Part shown: piece after piece, positions 13,501 to 24,289 of the stretch
Layout of the letters: each line of letters starts with the position of its first letter
How positions within the stretch are numbered: position 1 is the first letter of the stretch
Source: Tetranychus cinnabarinus
Taxonomy: Eukaryota > Arthropoda > Arachnida > Trombidiformes > Tetranychidae
DNA: 64,000 bases
Direction of reading: 5' to 3'
Assembly (NCBI GenBank): GCA_022266195.1
Contig: WHVY01000003.1
Span: forward strand, 7,874,001 to 7,938,000
Notes under the pieces: generated by a model
Seen by the model: the letters and a program-made list of their open reading frames with translations, nothing else
Database searches by the model: none
What the model was told of the DNA's origin: nothing
Made by a program: the position numbers and the translations under genes

Positions 13501-14527
13501 AGACTTTTCCAATTAATTCCATTTCCAATGGTTAATTATTCATGGGATGAAACAATCAAGACTCGAGTGTTTATTTTTCATTGTAAACCCTGGCTTGTGA
13601 ATGGCTTTCAATTTGTATAGCTTTTATAACTTGATTTTGCTCTCCTGGATCCAGTCCAATTTTCACTGGTCAACTTTGGCCTGATAATGTTGTATGTTGA
13701 GCCCTGTTGGCTTTTCATCTTCTTTACCATCCTCGAAGGACCATTTAACCCATTAATTAATTAAGTGACCTATTAATTATGTAACGTTAATTAAAAAAAA
13801 GAGAAAGAAAATGAATTAAAGTTGAAATGAAAGATGTGTGTGCCTCTGGTCATGTTGAAAGGTTCAATTTATCTTCTTTTTGCTTTCACCTCTTCACTTG
13901 CTCTCTCAACCATGAGATTGAATCTCATCATATTCAAACTCTCATTTGCTTATCGTTAATTTAAAAGTTATTAGATTCACCATGATGAAGAAGCACCAAC
14001 TGTTAACTGTTTATTGAAAACTCAAGAGGTTCTCAGTGGTTTTACTAAATTTACTCACTTTGTTACAAAAAGCAATAACTAAACTTGATGATCAGCCTTG
14101 TTGAACATCTAATTGAATTTTGGTCAATCAAATTTGATTTAAGCAACACTTTTCCCCTTCTTTTCTTTTCATCCACCATATGAACAGAATTTATAAAAGC
14201 TATCAAGCAGTTATTCATGATCCATGGCTTTACAAGAAACAGCTATTAACCGGTGGTTTGGCTGGTGGCTATGGCGGTGGTTTCGGTGAGTAAAACAGCT
14301 GTGATTATCTTGTTGAGAAAAGCTCTTGTAATGACAAAATATTTTTATAATTTGGGTTAGGAGGTGGTGGAGTCGGTGGTGGTCATGCCCTCACTCATCT
14401 GGCTGCTCTTGGTAAATTGGGTGGAATCGGTGGAGGTTTAGGTGGCCTTGGTCATGGCATTGGGTTAGGTGGACTTGGTGGTCTTGGTGGACTCGGCGCT
14501 CTTGGTGCATTGGGTGGCATTGGATGA
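7530..14527 (+). CDS. Secreted glycine-rich protein with a 6.4-kb intron
   Basis: Three exons join in frame: 7530-7753, 14188-14285 and 14361-14527, giving 162 aa. Exon 1 opens with ATG and a signal peptide (hydrophobic core about residues 8-26), then a short spacer and a Pro-Val run (PFPVPVPIP); it ends CC|GTAAGT. Exon 2 follows a long pyrimidine tract ending in CAG, and its first base completes the proline codon; the phase fit is the main support for linking exons so far apart. Exon 3 is almost pure Gly/Leu with HLAALGKLGG and GLGGLGALG. An AATAAA lies near 14743. The LAALG and GLGGLGALG motifs recur in the glycine-rich gene at 48.1 kb, so the two look like one family. The role is probably structural (cuticle or silk); no catalytic domain is present. 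An unseen exon within the long intron is possible. Confidence 0.7.
8942..10249 (-). mobile_element. Complete Tc1/mariner-superfamily element (DD37E)
   Basis: A 1308-bp element bounded by terminal inverted repeats of about 36 bp that begin AAGGGTGC; I see two mismatches between the ends (8942-8977 and 10214-10249). It is flanked by a TA duplication (8940-8941 and 10250-10251), the hallmark of this superfamily. It contains one uninterrupted transposase gene on the minus strand and sits in the first intron of the glycine-rich gene, opposite to transcription. The good repeats and open frame suggest a recent insertion. Confidence 0.92.
9058..10137 (-). CDS. Tc1/mariner-type transposase, intact
   Basis: 359 aa. 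The N-terminus has paired helix-turn-helix DNA-binding features (CAFYENNDCDRKKTYNHF, then RIRRIIDRF and GRPRS). The catalytic domain shows all three acidic residues: first Asp in IIMDDETY, second in FWPDMATCHYA, and Glu in ARPIEKFWA, with 37 residues between the second Asp and the Glu, hence DD37E rather than Tc1 DD34E or mariner DD34D. The FWPDMA and RPIEKFW context is shared with animal Tc1-like elements of this wider-spaced group. No stop or frameshift is present, so the protein may be active. It would cut and paste the element at TA sites by binding the terminal repeats. Confidence 0.92.
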   Translation of the reverse strand: MHYFNPFFAYFFTMQRQKNQFLAQRICAFYENNDCDRKKTYNHFKCENIPQQRIRRIIDRFNQRGSSEYCKLPGRPRSVSIPIVKRKIEKTLLNNPLRSDNDHASRLNLARSTFRFVKKELGFKTYRQETAPKYSKNQESRCKTGANKIYRKFTKDKVIIMDDETYVPTNVDQIPGKRFYNCKDKSNVDNAVRFKSKEKFFDKFLVWQAIDSLGNVSEPFVTKGTMNADTYRCVIELYLIPFIDKFHDRKNVLFWPDMATCHYAKSVTDYLDSQAIEYVKKSDNTPNLPQARPIEKFWAICKAKIKKLNKNLKTIECFTKHWEKVSDEVAKASGANLMRDLKKKLRLVARNGVFGPLKF

Positions 14528-14866
14528 TGAATTTTCCCAGTTTAATTAAGTAATTTACCATCAGCTGGTTTGATCCAGAAATAACATGCAACTTTAAGAT
14601 AATTTTAACCATTTTTGAATCGCCATTTGAAGGCAAAAACCAAGCAAAGTGGATCAACTGGCAGTCTCGCCATTTTAATCTTTACTTGAACAAAATTATT
14701 TCACCTCAATCCTTTGCCAACTTTTTTACCTCATGAACCAAAAAATAAATTAATTGTTGGAATGTCGGAATCTTGAATCTTTAAAGTTGAATCTCTACAA
14801 AAAAAAACATTAAAAAGATTAATAAAATTTCAAATTACGATCATTTAATTCACAAGACTCACACGT

Positions 14867-15196
14867 TTACATTGATTCATTTCTGCTTGCAGATTGGCGC
14901 CATAACACTTGTTTGGTGCGCGCTTTAGCTTGAGCAATATTTCTTTTATTCAGCTTAGGTTTTTCCTGTTTAATTTCAGCTTGAATTTTTGATCTTAAGT
15001 TAGAAAAGAAATTTCGTTAGATACAGAAAATGCAGTTGATCATTTCCGAAATGATTCAATAAGAATATCATTTACTCAAAAAATCTTTGATTAGAAGTTT
15101 GTATTCAATTTTTAGCTCCAATTTTATTCCAAAATAATCTTAATAAATATTGAACTTCATAATTAGTTATGATGAAACTTACCTTGATTTCGGAGG
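14867..15196 (-). CDS. Possible very small basic protein (C-terminal exons)
   Basis: On the minus strand a coding-looking exon at 14867-14993 reads SKIQAEIKQEKPKLNKRNIA, then AQAKARTKQVLWRQSASRNE and a stop. It is preceded by a consistent AG acceptor. A GTAAGT donor lies upstream after a 14-base exon (15183-15196, PPKS), itself preceded by TTTTTTCAG. The reading frame joins cleanly across this intron. I could not place the first exon; an ATG near 15333 could be spliced in frame but its donor is weak. The product is highly basic (Lys/Arg/Gln) and resembles no family I recognise. A GCACCATCTAA motif lies at 15328-15339, about 130 bp upstream, like motifs upstream of Tom40 and eIF2-gamma. Confidence 0.35.
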
Positions 15197-15649
15197 CTGA
15201 AAAAAGCCGAATATTAAATGTTACTTCAAACACAATTAAAATAATGAAAAAATCGTTGATTTAAATGTAACGCATTGTTAGGTAAAAATTGAAAAAATCA
15301 ACAGTTACAAGAGTTACAGTAAACAGTAGCACCATCTAACAGAAAATAAATGAAAATAAAAATACAAAACAGATCAAACAGAATCAAAACAGAAAATAAA
15401 ATATTACAATTTAGTGCAGATAATGATTTTCGGTTCACGATAGTTCACGTTTTGGTGCAATTGTGGAATTGATTTTTCTTTGCCTGGTTAATTTAGTTTC
15501 CGTGGTTCATTTAATTTGTCGTTTTATTTAATCCAGCGTAGATTATTTTAATGTATCTTGAGTCTATCCTTTTGCTAAATTTGTTTGTGATAAAATCGCA
15601 ACTAATTTAAATTAAACTGTTTTCTCTTTTGTTTATTTCATTACTTTCT

Positions 15650-16370
15650 GGTGAACAATTCAATTTATTTGTCTGAATCAACTTTAAAGCTCATTTCATC
15701 CTCAGCTCATCATCTAATAGATTGGAAGTTAAATGATTCAAGTGATCCATTATTTACAGCAAAATTCCCAACCGAATTCGAGGATCTGGAAAAATTCGAA
15801 TCATCTTCAAATGTTCAACAAATCAGATTGTAAACAAGCCTAACAACCACTTGTGATTGGAAAATTTTGCCACATGGATTTTTTTTCTAATAATTTTGGG
15901 TTAATTGGTCTCCAATCAAAGGATAAACCATTATTTATCTTTTTAGCAGCCTTTAGTTATCCCAATCTCAATGGGACCTTGTTCAATGGGACATCAGAAA
16001 ATGCAGTCAACTTAACCTCTATGAAAATTATGGGATCCTTTAGAGTCCCGTGCCATGGTTTACTGGAGTTACTATGATCCAAACCGTTGCCAGACTGCAC
16101 CTGCTGTCGGTGATTGTCTTCTCAACTATAGACATCTAAGGATTCTAAGAATGGCGAAGTTCTGTCGCACTCAATGGACAAAACGTGACTAATTCTGTTT
16201 AATGTTTCTCGCTTAATGATACCGGTTAATCAACTGGTTCACCCTTATTACCATTTCATGAGCATGATATCAAGAACACTGGAAATGGAAATCTGGTTAA
16301 TTTTGGTGTCACTAGGAAACCCAATTACAGTATTTCTTCCTCACCTGGAGACTTATCATAAAAAATACGC
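15650..16370 (+). pseudogene. Unidentified decayed protein-coding gene
   Basis: Protein-like stretches occur in successive frames on the plus strand: a 60-codon stretch at 15651-15833 (includes PTEFEDLEKF), one at about 15853-16077, a third at about 16035-16190 (includes YWSYYDPNRC and DCLLNYRHLRI) and a fourth to about 16362 (includes NFGVTRKPNY). Stops and frame changes separate them and no good splice sites explain the breaks. I do not recognise the family. It may be a dead gene or a retro-copy. Confidence 0.35.
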
Positions 16371-17299
16371 ACCATTCAAAATCAACACTCTTTAATTTCC
16401 AAGCTGTGTAACTTATTGTGTGAAATCAACATTAATTTCAGTGAAATCAGACCTCCAAATTATTTATCACTTCCTGTAAGCAACTAAAAATTGTTGATTG
16501 AGGTGTTGATGAGAAATATTTATCATTTAATGTAAAATTTTCATTTACTAATAAATTGATTTGAAACTTGAAAACTTGAAATTGTCAGCAGCTCAAAAAA
16601 GGCGCTAAAAGGTGTACATGCGCAGGTATACGCCATGGTGTTATTTGTGTTAAAAAGGTAAATCTTACTCTTTGGTTTACAATAATTACTGTGCTCAGTG
16701 TCCAATTAAACTGTTAATTTATTATTGTAACACTGTTCTGTGAATTGTCACCTGCTAACAATAACTTCCAGTTTATTAGGTTGAGTATTGCAGTTTGACG
16801 ATGAGAAGAGCAAAGTCAATTGTGTTGATAAGGTTTTGAAAGTCCATGCTCTCATATTGACTTGTCACTTATTGATTGTTTCTGCTGTTACGCTTTATTT
16901 TTTTTCAACATTATGCTGCTCGATGTTGTTAGTCATTGACAATTCGTCATTTTTATTTTGATTTAACAATATGTGAACCTTTTCCATGGATTTTTTGCAA
17001 TTACCATCCTCACAGACAACAATCACAACTTTATCACCCTTATCATTGATACCGTTGCCATTTCATTAAACGTAAACCATTCATTTCTGACTTCTATTCA
17101 TTACCATTTCTCTTTAATTATCTTTTCCTTTCTTGGATCCCATATTCATCAAGCTTCTCTTCGCATGTAAAGTGCTTTAATTTATTATTTGTGCAAAAAT
17201 TTTCAACTTAAATCAAAAACAAAATTTGTAATTTAAAAAAACTGACTTCACCTTGAACCTTCATCTTTCAAGGATTCTTTTTGATTTTAATTTATTATC
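16371..17299. other. Intergenic / 5' region of PPM1L-like gene
   Basis: No gene recognised. A GC-richer patch at about 16600-16640 stands out in AT-rich surroundings and could be part of a promoter or an upstream non-coding exon of the phosphatase gene. Confidence 0.4.
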
Positions 17300-18802
17300 A
17301 TGGACAGTGACGAATACGAAGAAAGTGAACCACTTTTCTACACTTTTGGAAGTCATTTCAAGCTTATGCTAAGGTTCCTTGTTGGCTTGTCTATAAATTG
17401 GACAACGATTAAATGTTTACTTAATTCTATCAGAATGGCTCTTATGCGAACAGAGACCATTATCCTGTTTTTGTCTTTGTTAATTATTTATATTTGCTGT
17501 CATTCGTCTGATGTATGGCCTGCTTTATTGATCAAAAGGATACCTCATCAATGGCTTCTCAAATTGAAACTTATAAAAGTCAAAACAAAAAATAATTGCA
17601 GTACGTCAGCAAATGAACTGCTAATAAACAATGTTGGTATCTATGCTATACAGGGTAGACGTCCTAAAATGGAGGACACATTTTCTTATTGTGACGAATC
17701 AAAAAGGCTAGGGATACAAATGTTTGGTGTCTTCGATGGCCATGGAGGCGATGTGAGTATTCATAATTTTAATAATTCAGTCTGACTTTTATCGATTATC
17801 TTCAGTCTAATAATTCTCTAATTCTCTCTGTTTACCTTGCTTTCTCTTCTCTCTCTCTCCGTCTCTCTCTTTGTAGTCTACTTCCAAGCTTGTGCAAGAC
17901 CGTCTTTTCACATCTATTATTAAAGCCCTAGAAAATGCTTCGAAAATCAATAGCCATACAAATATTAATGACGAAACCAAATCTGAAGAGAAAGAAGAAT
18001 GTCCCGCCAATAATGAAAGTGACTGTAAAACTTCAACCTCTTCTTCGAAATCATGGTTATCTAGTGAAGTGAATCAAGGTGATAATAGCTATGAAATCGG
18101 ACCAAAAGATGTATCTAGGATAATCAGCAAACAAATCACCGAATTGGATAAAGAAATCGTAAAAGAGATGAAAAAGAAAAATGACGTGTCCGGAACTACT
18201 GCTCTTGTTGCAGTTAATATGATCAAAGAAAGAACTTTAATTGTAGCTAATGTTGGAGACTCTAGAGCTGTTCTGTGTGATCGTAAAGGCAATGTGATTC
18301 CTTTATCTTTTGACCATAAACCTCAACAGGTATTTATTGTTGAATCTTTGGTATTTAAGCTATTAATTTCATTTATCTGATGTTCTTGACTATTTCTTTC
18401 AATTTCTTATAGGTTAAAGAACATAAAAGAATTGCAGAAGCCGGAGGATTTATACAATTTAATGGTGTCTGGAGGGTAGCTGGTATTTTAGCAACTTCAA
18501 GAGCTCTCGGAGATTATCCATTGAAAGATAACAATTTTGTGATCCCAGATCCGGATATTTTGTCCTTCGATCTTGACCATGTTAAACCAAGCTTCATGAT
18601 CTTAGCATCTGATGGGTTATGGGACACTTTTACTAATGAAGAAGCCTCAGAATTTGTTAGGATGAATCTTGAGATGTTACAAAAAAGAACCTGGGTTTCT
18701 TCTCGAAGTATTGCACAGGAACTCGCCAAAAGTCTGGTTGAACAATCTTATAAGAAAGGTTCATTGGACAACATAACTGTGATAATTGTATTATTTGATT
18801 GA
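17300..18802 (+). CDS. PPM1L: Membrane-anchored PP2C-type protein phosphatase, PPM1L orthologue
   Basis: Three exons (17300-17752, 17877-18329, 18413-18802), 431 aa. A Mg/Mn-dependent Ser/Thr phosphatase; the vertebrate PPM1L orthologue sits in the ER membrane and acts on stress-kinase (TAK1/ASK1) and ceramide-transport targets. A transmembrane segment lies at about residues 53-67. The PP2C core then shows GRRPKMED (119-126), FDGHGGD (145-151), SGTTAL, VANVGDSRAVLCD, DHKP, GILATSRALGDYPL, ASDGLWD and LDNITV, so all metal-binding acidic motifs are present. Compared with human PPM1L there is an acidic, Ser-rich insertion of about 45 residues after the DGHGG exon (about 171-215). Introns are short (124 and 83 bp), the first with a CT-rich tract. 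AATAAA follows near 19093. Confidence 0.93.
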
Positions 18803-19835
18803 TGAAAACCAAAGAAAAATCAGAAGGCTCTAACTAAATCTGTTAACATGAGAAATCAACTCATAAGAATTTTTTCCTCACTTCATTGTACCTGCCTTTG
18901 AACAAGTGATCTATGGTCAAGTCATTAACTCCTATTTTTGTCTAACTTTTTCGAATCAAAGACGACTTCGTATCTACCGTCCATCGTACTTGAGCATCTC
19001 AACATTTTAATAGCTTTACCTGATGCTTTTCTTGATTATGATAATGTCGATTGTTGATGCATCAAATCACAAGATTGGATGCAAAAAAGTGTAATAAAAT
19101 GGTCAACCATTCATATCCATTAGTGGCCTAATGATTCAATGGAAAAACTGTAATATGTTCTCAAGGCTTTCAATTTTTACGTTAACATTAAACTTATCAT
19201 GAATCTGACTGAAATATTTGATTCGTTTCACATTCGACTATGAAAACTGTTACATCATGTTTCCATACCATCACTTTTGTTTCATTTGATTCAATTGCGA
19301 CCTAAAACTGCCGCTCATCAACTTATTATTGTGTCTTTTATAATGAACCGATACGCTAAAATTTTAAAAATATAATTAGAAACTGGCAAATCGCTTTGAT
19401 ATTAATTTAAATTTTGATTACAATTGAAAAAGTTAATTATTAAAAGCTAAGGTGGATTGTTGATGTCGATGGACTGAAAGGGAGTTAGAAAATTAAGTCA
19501 GCAAAATAACGTGTCTAAAATGAAGATCTTATCAAAATCAGATCGTGATCAACTAACTGTTGGTCATTCTTTCAAATTATCGTGTCTTCATTATCAGGCA
19601 ATATTAATAAGAGATAAATAAACAATTTAAACTAATTTATTTGTACACTTGAATTTTACGATATATTTTTGATCGAATTTGAAATCAAACGCCATCTATT
19701 AGAAATAAAAAAACATACATACAGTCGGTTTAATGGGAAACGTGCTCGATGCATGTCTGCAGTGAAAAGTAAAACAATTTTACTAGCCTTTACTTTTTAA
19801 TAGTTAATTGTCTAAATTAATTTAAACTATTCAAA
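18803..19835. other. Intergenic: PPM1L 3' end and Tom40 promoter
   Basis: Contains the PPM1L 3' untranslated region. A CGCCATCTATTAG motif at 19690-19702 lies about 135 bp upstream of the Tom40 start. No other gene is visible. Confidence 0.5.
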
Positions 19836-21238
19836 ATGGGTAATGTATATGCTAGTACGGCTCCCCCTCCCTTAACTACAGTGCCAGAACCTCCACCAGC
19901 ACCTGTGGCACCGACAGAACCGGAAGAAAGTAAATCTAGATTGACCACCTTGGAAGAGCTTCACAAGAAATGTAAAGGTTTGTTGAATTTCTATCATTTT
20001 CTATTATCATCTTGTACACCAATTGCTGCTTTAATTTGACCTAATATTTTGTCATTTTCATGTCTTAATCTATAAAAATTATGCAATAGATATATTCCCT
20101 ATGCCTTTTGATGGAGCTAGGATTGTGTTCAATCGAGGTCTTAGTAATCATTTCCAGATCAACCACACCGCCAGTATGTCTTCAATGCAACCATTAGCCA
20201 GTGGCTATAAATTCGGTGCCACTTACGTTGGTAGTCAAATTGTTGGACCAGGAGAAGCTTATCCAGTTTTACTTGGTGACATTGACCCAAGTGGAAATTT
20301 GAATGCTAACATGCTATGTCAATTTCATCCTAGACTAAGGACGAAAGCTGTAGTCCAGGTTAGTTTCTTCACCGGCTCCAAGTTTTTCGCGGAAACATGA
20401 CAGTGTTTTTATTGAAAAGCTTGTTTTCATTTTTCAGCTAATCAATTCTTATTTATAACATTGTTCAGATTCAAGATTCAAAGACAGCTGGTTATCAAGT
20501 TTCAAATGATTACAAAGGAGATAACTATACTGCATCAGTCATTTTAGGCAATTTTGACCCAGTAACATTCTCAGGGATGTCTATATTTCATTATCTTCAA
20601 CCAGTCACACCAACTGTAGACTTAGGTGCAGAATTAGCTGTTCAATTCGGTCCCCAGATTCCCGATGGAATTATATCAGGTAAGCTCAGCAAAAATTAAC
20701 GTTATCTCTTTTATAAATGCTCAATACTGATGAATGGTTTTTTGCAATTTTATAGCACTTTCTGTGGCTGCACGTTATACTTCTCCAAACAACTTCATTT
20801 TAAGTGGAACATTTAGTCCTCATCAACTTCATGCCTGTTATTATCAAAAAGCAAGCGATCAACTTCAGGTAAGTTGTGTTCTTTCGAGCTAAATTTCAAT
20901 ATCTAATGTTTTGATCTTTTTTGCTTTCCAGTATGGTGTAGAAGTCGATACTAATATTAAGATGCGCGAAAGTTATGCAAAATTCGGCTATCAAGTAGAT
21001 TTACCCAAATTGGATGCAACTTTTAAAGGTATTTTTCCTGCAAAAATTCATTTTATCTCAACCCACTAATTATTTTTCTCTGCATTTCCAATCAGGTTCC
21101 ATTAGCTCCGATTTTGGTATCACTGGAGTCTATGAAAAAAAGTTAGCGCCATTACCGCTTGTTCTTACTTTGAGTGGGCATATTGTCCACGGTAGAAATC
21201 CACTTTACAGATTTGGAATCGGCTTGACGCTGGGATAA
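19836..21238 (+). CDS. TOMM40: Mitochondrial import receptor/channel Tom40
   Basis: Six exons (19836-19977, 20090-20358, 20469-20679, 20756-20868, 20932-21028, 21096-21238) join with matching phases to give 324 aa. Tom40 is the beta-barrel pore of the TOM complex in the outer mitochondrial membrane, through which nearly all nuclear-encoded mitochondrial proteins enter. After a Pro-rich N-terminus (about 1-35) the sequence follows animal Tom40 closely: EELHKKCKDIFP, GLSNHFQINHT, YKFGATYVGS, EAYPVLLGDIDPSG, YYQKASDQLQ, FGYQVDLP and the final GFGIGLTLG-like strand (RFGIGLTLG), the C-terminal beta-signal for outer-membrane insertion. Length matches metazoan Tom40 (about 310-360 aa). The longest intron is 112 bp. 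AATAAA lies just after the stop (about 21309). Confidence 0.95.
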
Positions 21239-22150
21239 TTATAGTAGTTTTTGTTTAAATCCAAATAAGATTATAAATAGTCCTTATACTGGAATAGCAC
21301 ATTTTGTTAATAAAAATGGAGAAACACTTCGCTGTAGTATGATATTATCATTTTTTGTCTACATAAAAATGTTCCTTTTGACTAAAATCTATGACTAAAA
21401 CCCAAAGGTAAAAGCCATGTTATTATGTAGTAATAAACTAATGGACATTTTTCATAGTGATAAAAAAGTTAAACCAAACTATTGTTTCAAATCGCCAAAC
21501 TCAAGAAATGAAACTCATCACTAAAGAAATTAAAATGGGCCAACTGCCAAAAACACCCGACGATTTTACATGTGCCGCCGATGTGAGCAAAGATCTACAA
21601 TTAATCATGATAATTTAATGCAGAGTGTTAAACTTTTTGAAATAAAACTTAATTAGTTGAATATATTATCTGTAAATCAACCTTCAAATTATTTACACGG
21701 AAATCTGTTTTTCCTACCCAACTAAACATGAAGATAAACAGCATAAAGAACTGAATATGATGAAAAATTGATACAATTATCATGTGATGAGTTAAGATAA
21801 TTAGTGTCTAATCATCAATATGATCCAATTGTTGATGTAACGTTTTGCATCATTGCCATTAATGAGTGCATGAAGACTGATCAATAAAATTACCTTGTTG
21901 AACTGTTTCCCCGTAATAAAGAAAGGTTTAGCACTGAAGAATGACAAACAATTCATTTCAGACAATTTTAGCATTTAAACCCAAATAATATTAACATTGA
22001 TTTTCACATTGATTATTCTTTTAATTTGAAGATATCAAGTCAGACACTGTATATGAAAATGGATAATGAAAATCAATTATGAGCATTGAGAAGTTATTTA
22101 ATTTACAAGTTAAGATCGATTGTTATTTGGGTCCATTGCACAGGCTTTAA
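21239..22150. other. Intergenic between Tom40 and the esterase array
   Basis: Convergent 3' ends of Tom40 (+) and the first esterase (-). AT-rich; no further gene recognised. Confidence 0.55.
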
Positions 22151-23773
22151 TCAAATCTGCAAGCTAAAATATTTAGCCCATTCTAAACATAAATCTGTAT
22201 CTTCATCGTAATCAACTTTATCAAATTGTTCATTGTTTTGTATACGCCATCGTGGAAGTGAAATGTTATCAGAATGATTCCCATTGGTTTTGATTGAGTC
22301 CCAAAATAATTCCTTTCCTCTAACAAAATCAGATAATGTTTTCATCATGAAACGACTTAGTTCTCTATCTCGGTCGTCTGGAAAATTTTCAGGTGATCTA
22401 AAAGGATCACCAAAAAACATACGTTGAACATCGCCATGACGAGCTCCATTGGGCCGCTCAGATCTATTGTATTTAGAAGTAACATAATCATTTCGAAAGA
22501 TGTGAACATTATTGTATGAATTGCTCGCGAAGGTTGCAGAGTACAATAACGAAGGACAGTGGAATTGAAGATCAGATCCAATTTCATCGAAACGTTTACG
22601 AATCAAAGTAGCATTATTATCGTCCACTCCATCAAAATATTTCATAAACAAATCTGTCATGTTGAGTTGTGTAACGTCAAGAGCTGAAATGAGCGTTTCC
22701 ATATTGCTCAGAGCCTCTTCCTTAGTTGTTGGATTGAATGCTTTTGTAAAAAAACTTTCATCAGCTTCAGTTCCTATTAAGAATTTCAAACCTTTAGGGA
22801 ATGATTTTTTGTTCACAATTTGGACAGGCGATTCAGGGAAAATGTTACTGTCGTTGTAGATCGGGTAAAAAAGTATGTTTTCGAGCGTATCTGCTATTGA
22901 TTTTGCTTTAGCTTTTTTCAAGCATTTAATTTCGCCGATTTGAAAGGAGTCATTGCAACTTGAATAGTGTGAACAGCCAAGTGAGCTTGACAAGGATTTT
23001 GTTTGTTTTAAAATTTTCTTTGGATTATAAGTATTCACTTGATCTATTGCCACTCCACTCATTAAGAAAACTTTATTAAAAAGTCCAGATTCAACTGCAG
23101 GAGATAAAAAGATGGCAGAGGCTAAAATAGCTCCTGAGCTCATTCCGGATAATGTTATCTGGTTAGAGTCTCCACCGAAAGCACCAATATTCCTCTTCAC
23201 CCATTCTAGTGCCATAATTATATCGTGTAACTGTTGATTACCAACAATTGCATCTGACTCAGCATAAGCGAGTCCAGTAGCACCTAATCGATGGTTCAAG
23301 TTTACTGTGACAATGTCATTGAATGCTGTTAAAACGTCTCCTCTTTGACTAGAAGATGCTGATGAACCAAAAGTGAATGAAGATCCATGGATATAAATAA
23401 GAACAGGATACAACTTTTTCTTGGACGCATCGATTGGTGTCCAGACATTGAGAAATAAACAATTTTCACTGATTGTTGAGTTTGGTGTATGAGCGTCTCG
23501 GAACACTTCTGATTGCAGGCAAGCAGGACCAAAATTTTTGGCTTTGTAAATGCCTTTGAAAGGTTTAACTAATTCGATTGGCTTCCGAAACCTTAATGGG
23601 CCCACTGGTGGAAGGGCATAAGGAATACCAAGAAAAGACCGAATCTGCTTGTCACCAAACTTTTCATAAAATCCTCTGATTGAACCCCATTCAGTTTTCA
23701 CAGTTAATTTTGACAAACAAATTGTAACAACATTTAAAAAAATTAAAGCAAATATCTGTAGTTTCCAGTTCAT
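22151..23773 (-). CDS. Secreted carboxylesterase, array copy 1
   Basis: Intronless, 540 aa (start at MNWKLQ, shared with the two sister copies; an upstream in-frame ATG would add nine residues ahead of the signal peptide). A type-B carboxyl/cholinesterase hydrolysing ester bonds, probably secreted. Signal peptide about 1-21; RSFLGIPYALPPVGPLRF and the Cys85/Cys105 loop (ENCLFLNVW) are family hallmarks. The catalytic triad looks complete: Ser212 in GMSSG, Glu339 in GTEADES, His446 in ARHGDV. The nucleophile elbow is GMSSG rather than the usual GESAG, and the oxyanion segment is HGSS rather than HGGG. Mites carry expanded esterase families involved in xenobiotic metabolism, but whether this copy detoxifies anything cannot be read from the sequence. 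Confidence 0.93.
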   Translation of the reverse strand: MNWKLQIFALIFLNVVTICLSKLTVKTEWGSIRGFYEKFGDKQIRSFLGIPYALPPVGPLRFRKPIELVKPFKGIYKAKNFGPACLQSEVFRDAHTPNSTISENCLFLNVWTPIDASKKKLYPVLIYIHGSSFTFGSSASSSQRGDVLTAFNDIVTVNLNHRLGATGLAYAESDAIVGNQQLHDIIMALEWVKRNIGAFGGDSNQITLSGMSSGAILASAIFLSPAVESGLFNKVFLMSGVAIDQVNTYNPKKILKQTKSLSSSLGCSHYSSCNDSFQIGEIKCLKKAKAKSIADTLENILFYPIYNDSNIFPESPVQIVNKKSFPKGLKFLIGTEADESFFTKAFNPTTKEEALSNMETLISALDVTQLNMTDLFMKYFDGVDDNNATLIRKRFDEIGSDLQFHCPSLLYSATFASNSYNNVHIFRNDYVTSKYNRSERPNGARHGDVQRMFFGDPFRSPENFPDDRDRELSRFMMKTLSDFVRGKELFWDSIKTNGNHSDNISLPRWRIQNNEQFDKVDYDEDTDLCLEWAKYFSLQI

Positions 23774-23954
23774 TTTAACTGATGGCAAGCAAATATTCAA
23801 CTAACATTGTAAGTCAATAATGCAGATCAATACAATGTTTGAATATCAGATTAAATAATCTTAATTTCGATCAGTATTGTTGTAGGAAAAAGTTAAGAGA
23901 CTTCATTTTATTGACAGGCCAATGCCTTTGTACTTATTACCATCTCAATTAGTC

Positions 23955-24215
23955 CCTCATTTTATTCTCGGAATTCAATAGTAAAATTTTGTTTTACTTG
24001 ACATAAAGTTATAAATATAAGCTCTACAAACCACCCACGATCATTGTCTATTTGATCTGTTGCCATGTTTCATTGAGGAACATCCTTGAACTTGTTAACC
24101 AATCTTCGAACGAATCATCAGTTAAACTTCTGATGAGTTGACTGGATCAATTACGAGCCAAAACATTAGTTTATGTCATACATAGAAACAAGATGGTTGT
24201 TACTAAAAAGACAAT
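23955..24215 (-). pseudogene. TRAPPC8 relic upstream of esterase 1
   Basis: Starts about 180 bp beyond the esterase start codon. 23955-24130 is a heavily diverged copy of the TRAPPC8 3' end (TTTTATTCTCGGAA matches TTTTATTCTCAGAA at 31080). 24150-24211 matches TRAPPC8 coding sequence at 33176-33237 (GATGAGTTGACTGGATCAAT shared). The TRAPPC8 sequence between these points is deleted. It is non-functional. Confidence 0.75.
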
Positions 24216-24289
24216 TAACACATTCATGCACAAATTGACACGAATTGAAAGAAATGTACAAAAGTGCCTCAAAATTAGATTTACTGAAG

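Larger units (their letters stand above)
7754..14187 (+). other. Long intron 1 of the glycine-rich gene
   Basis: It starts with a strong donor (GTAAGT) and ends with a polypyrimidine tract plus CAG. Apart from the transposon at 8942-10249 it contains AT-rich sequence, trinucleotide runs (about 8595-8630 and 10808-10830) and no exon I can support. It is far longer than the 60-130 bp introns of its neighbours. Confidence 0.6.

Noticed and set aside
21535..21620. 27-codon frame starting MGQLPKTPDDF
   Set aside because: Too short and isolated in the Tom40 3' region to call a gene.
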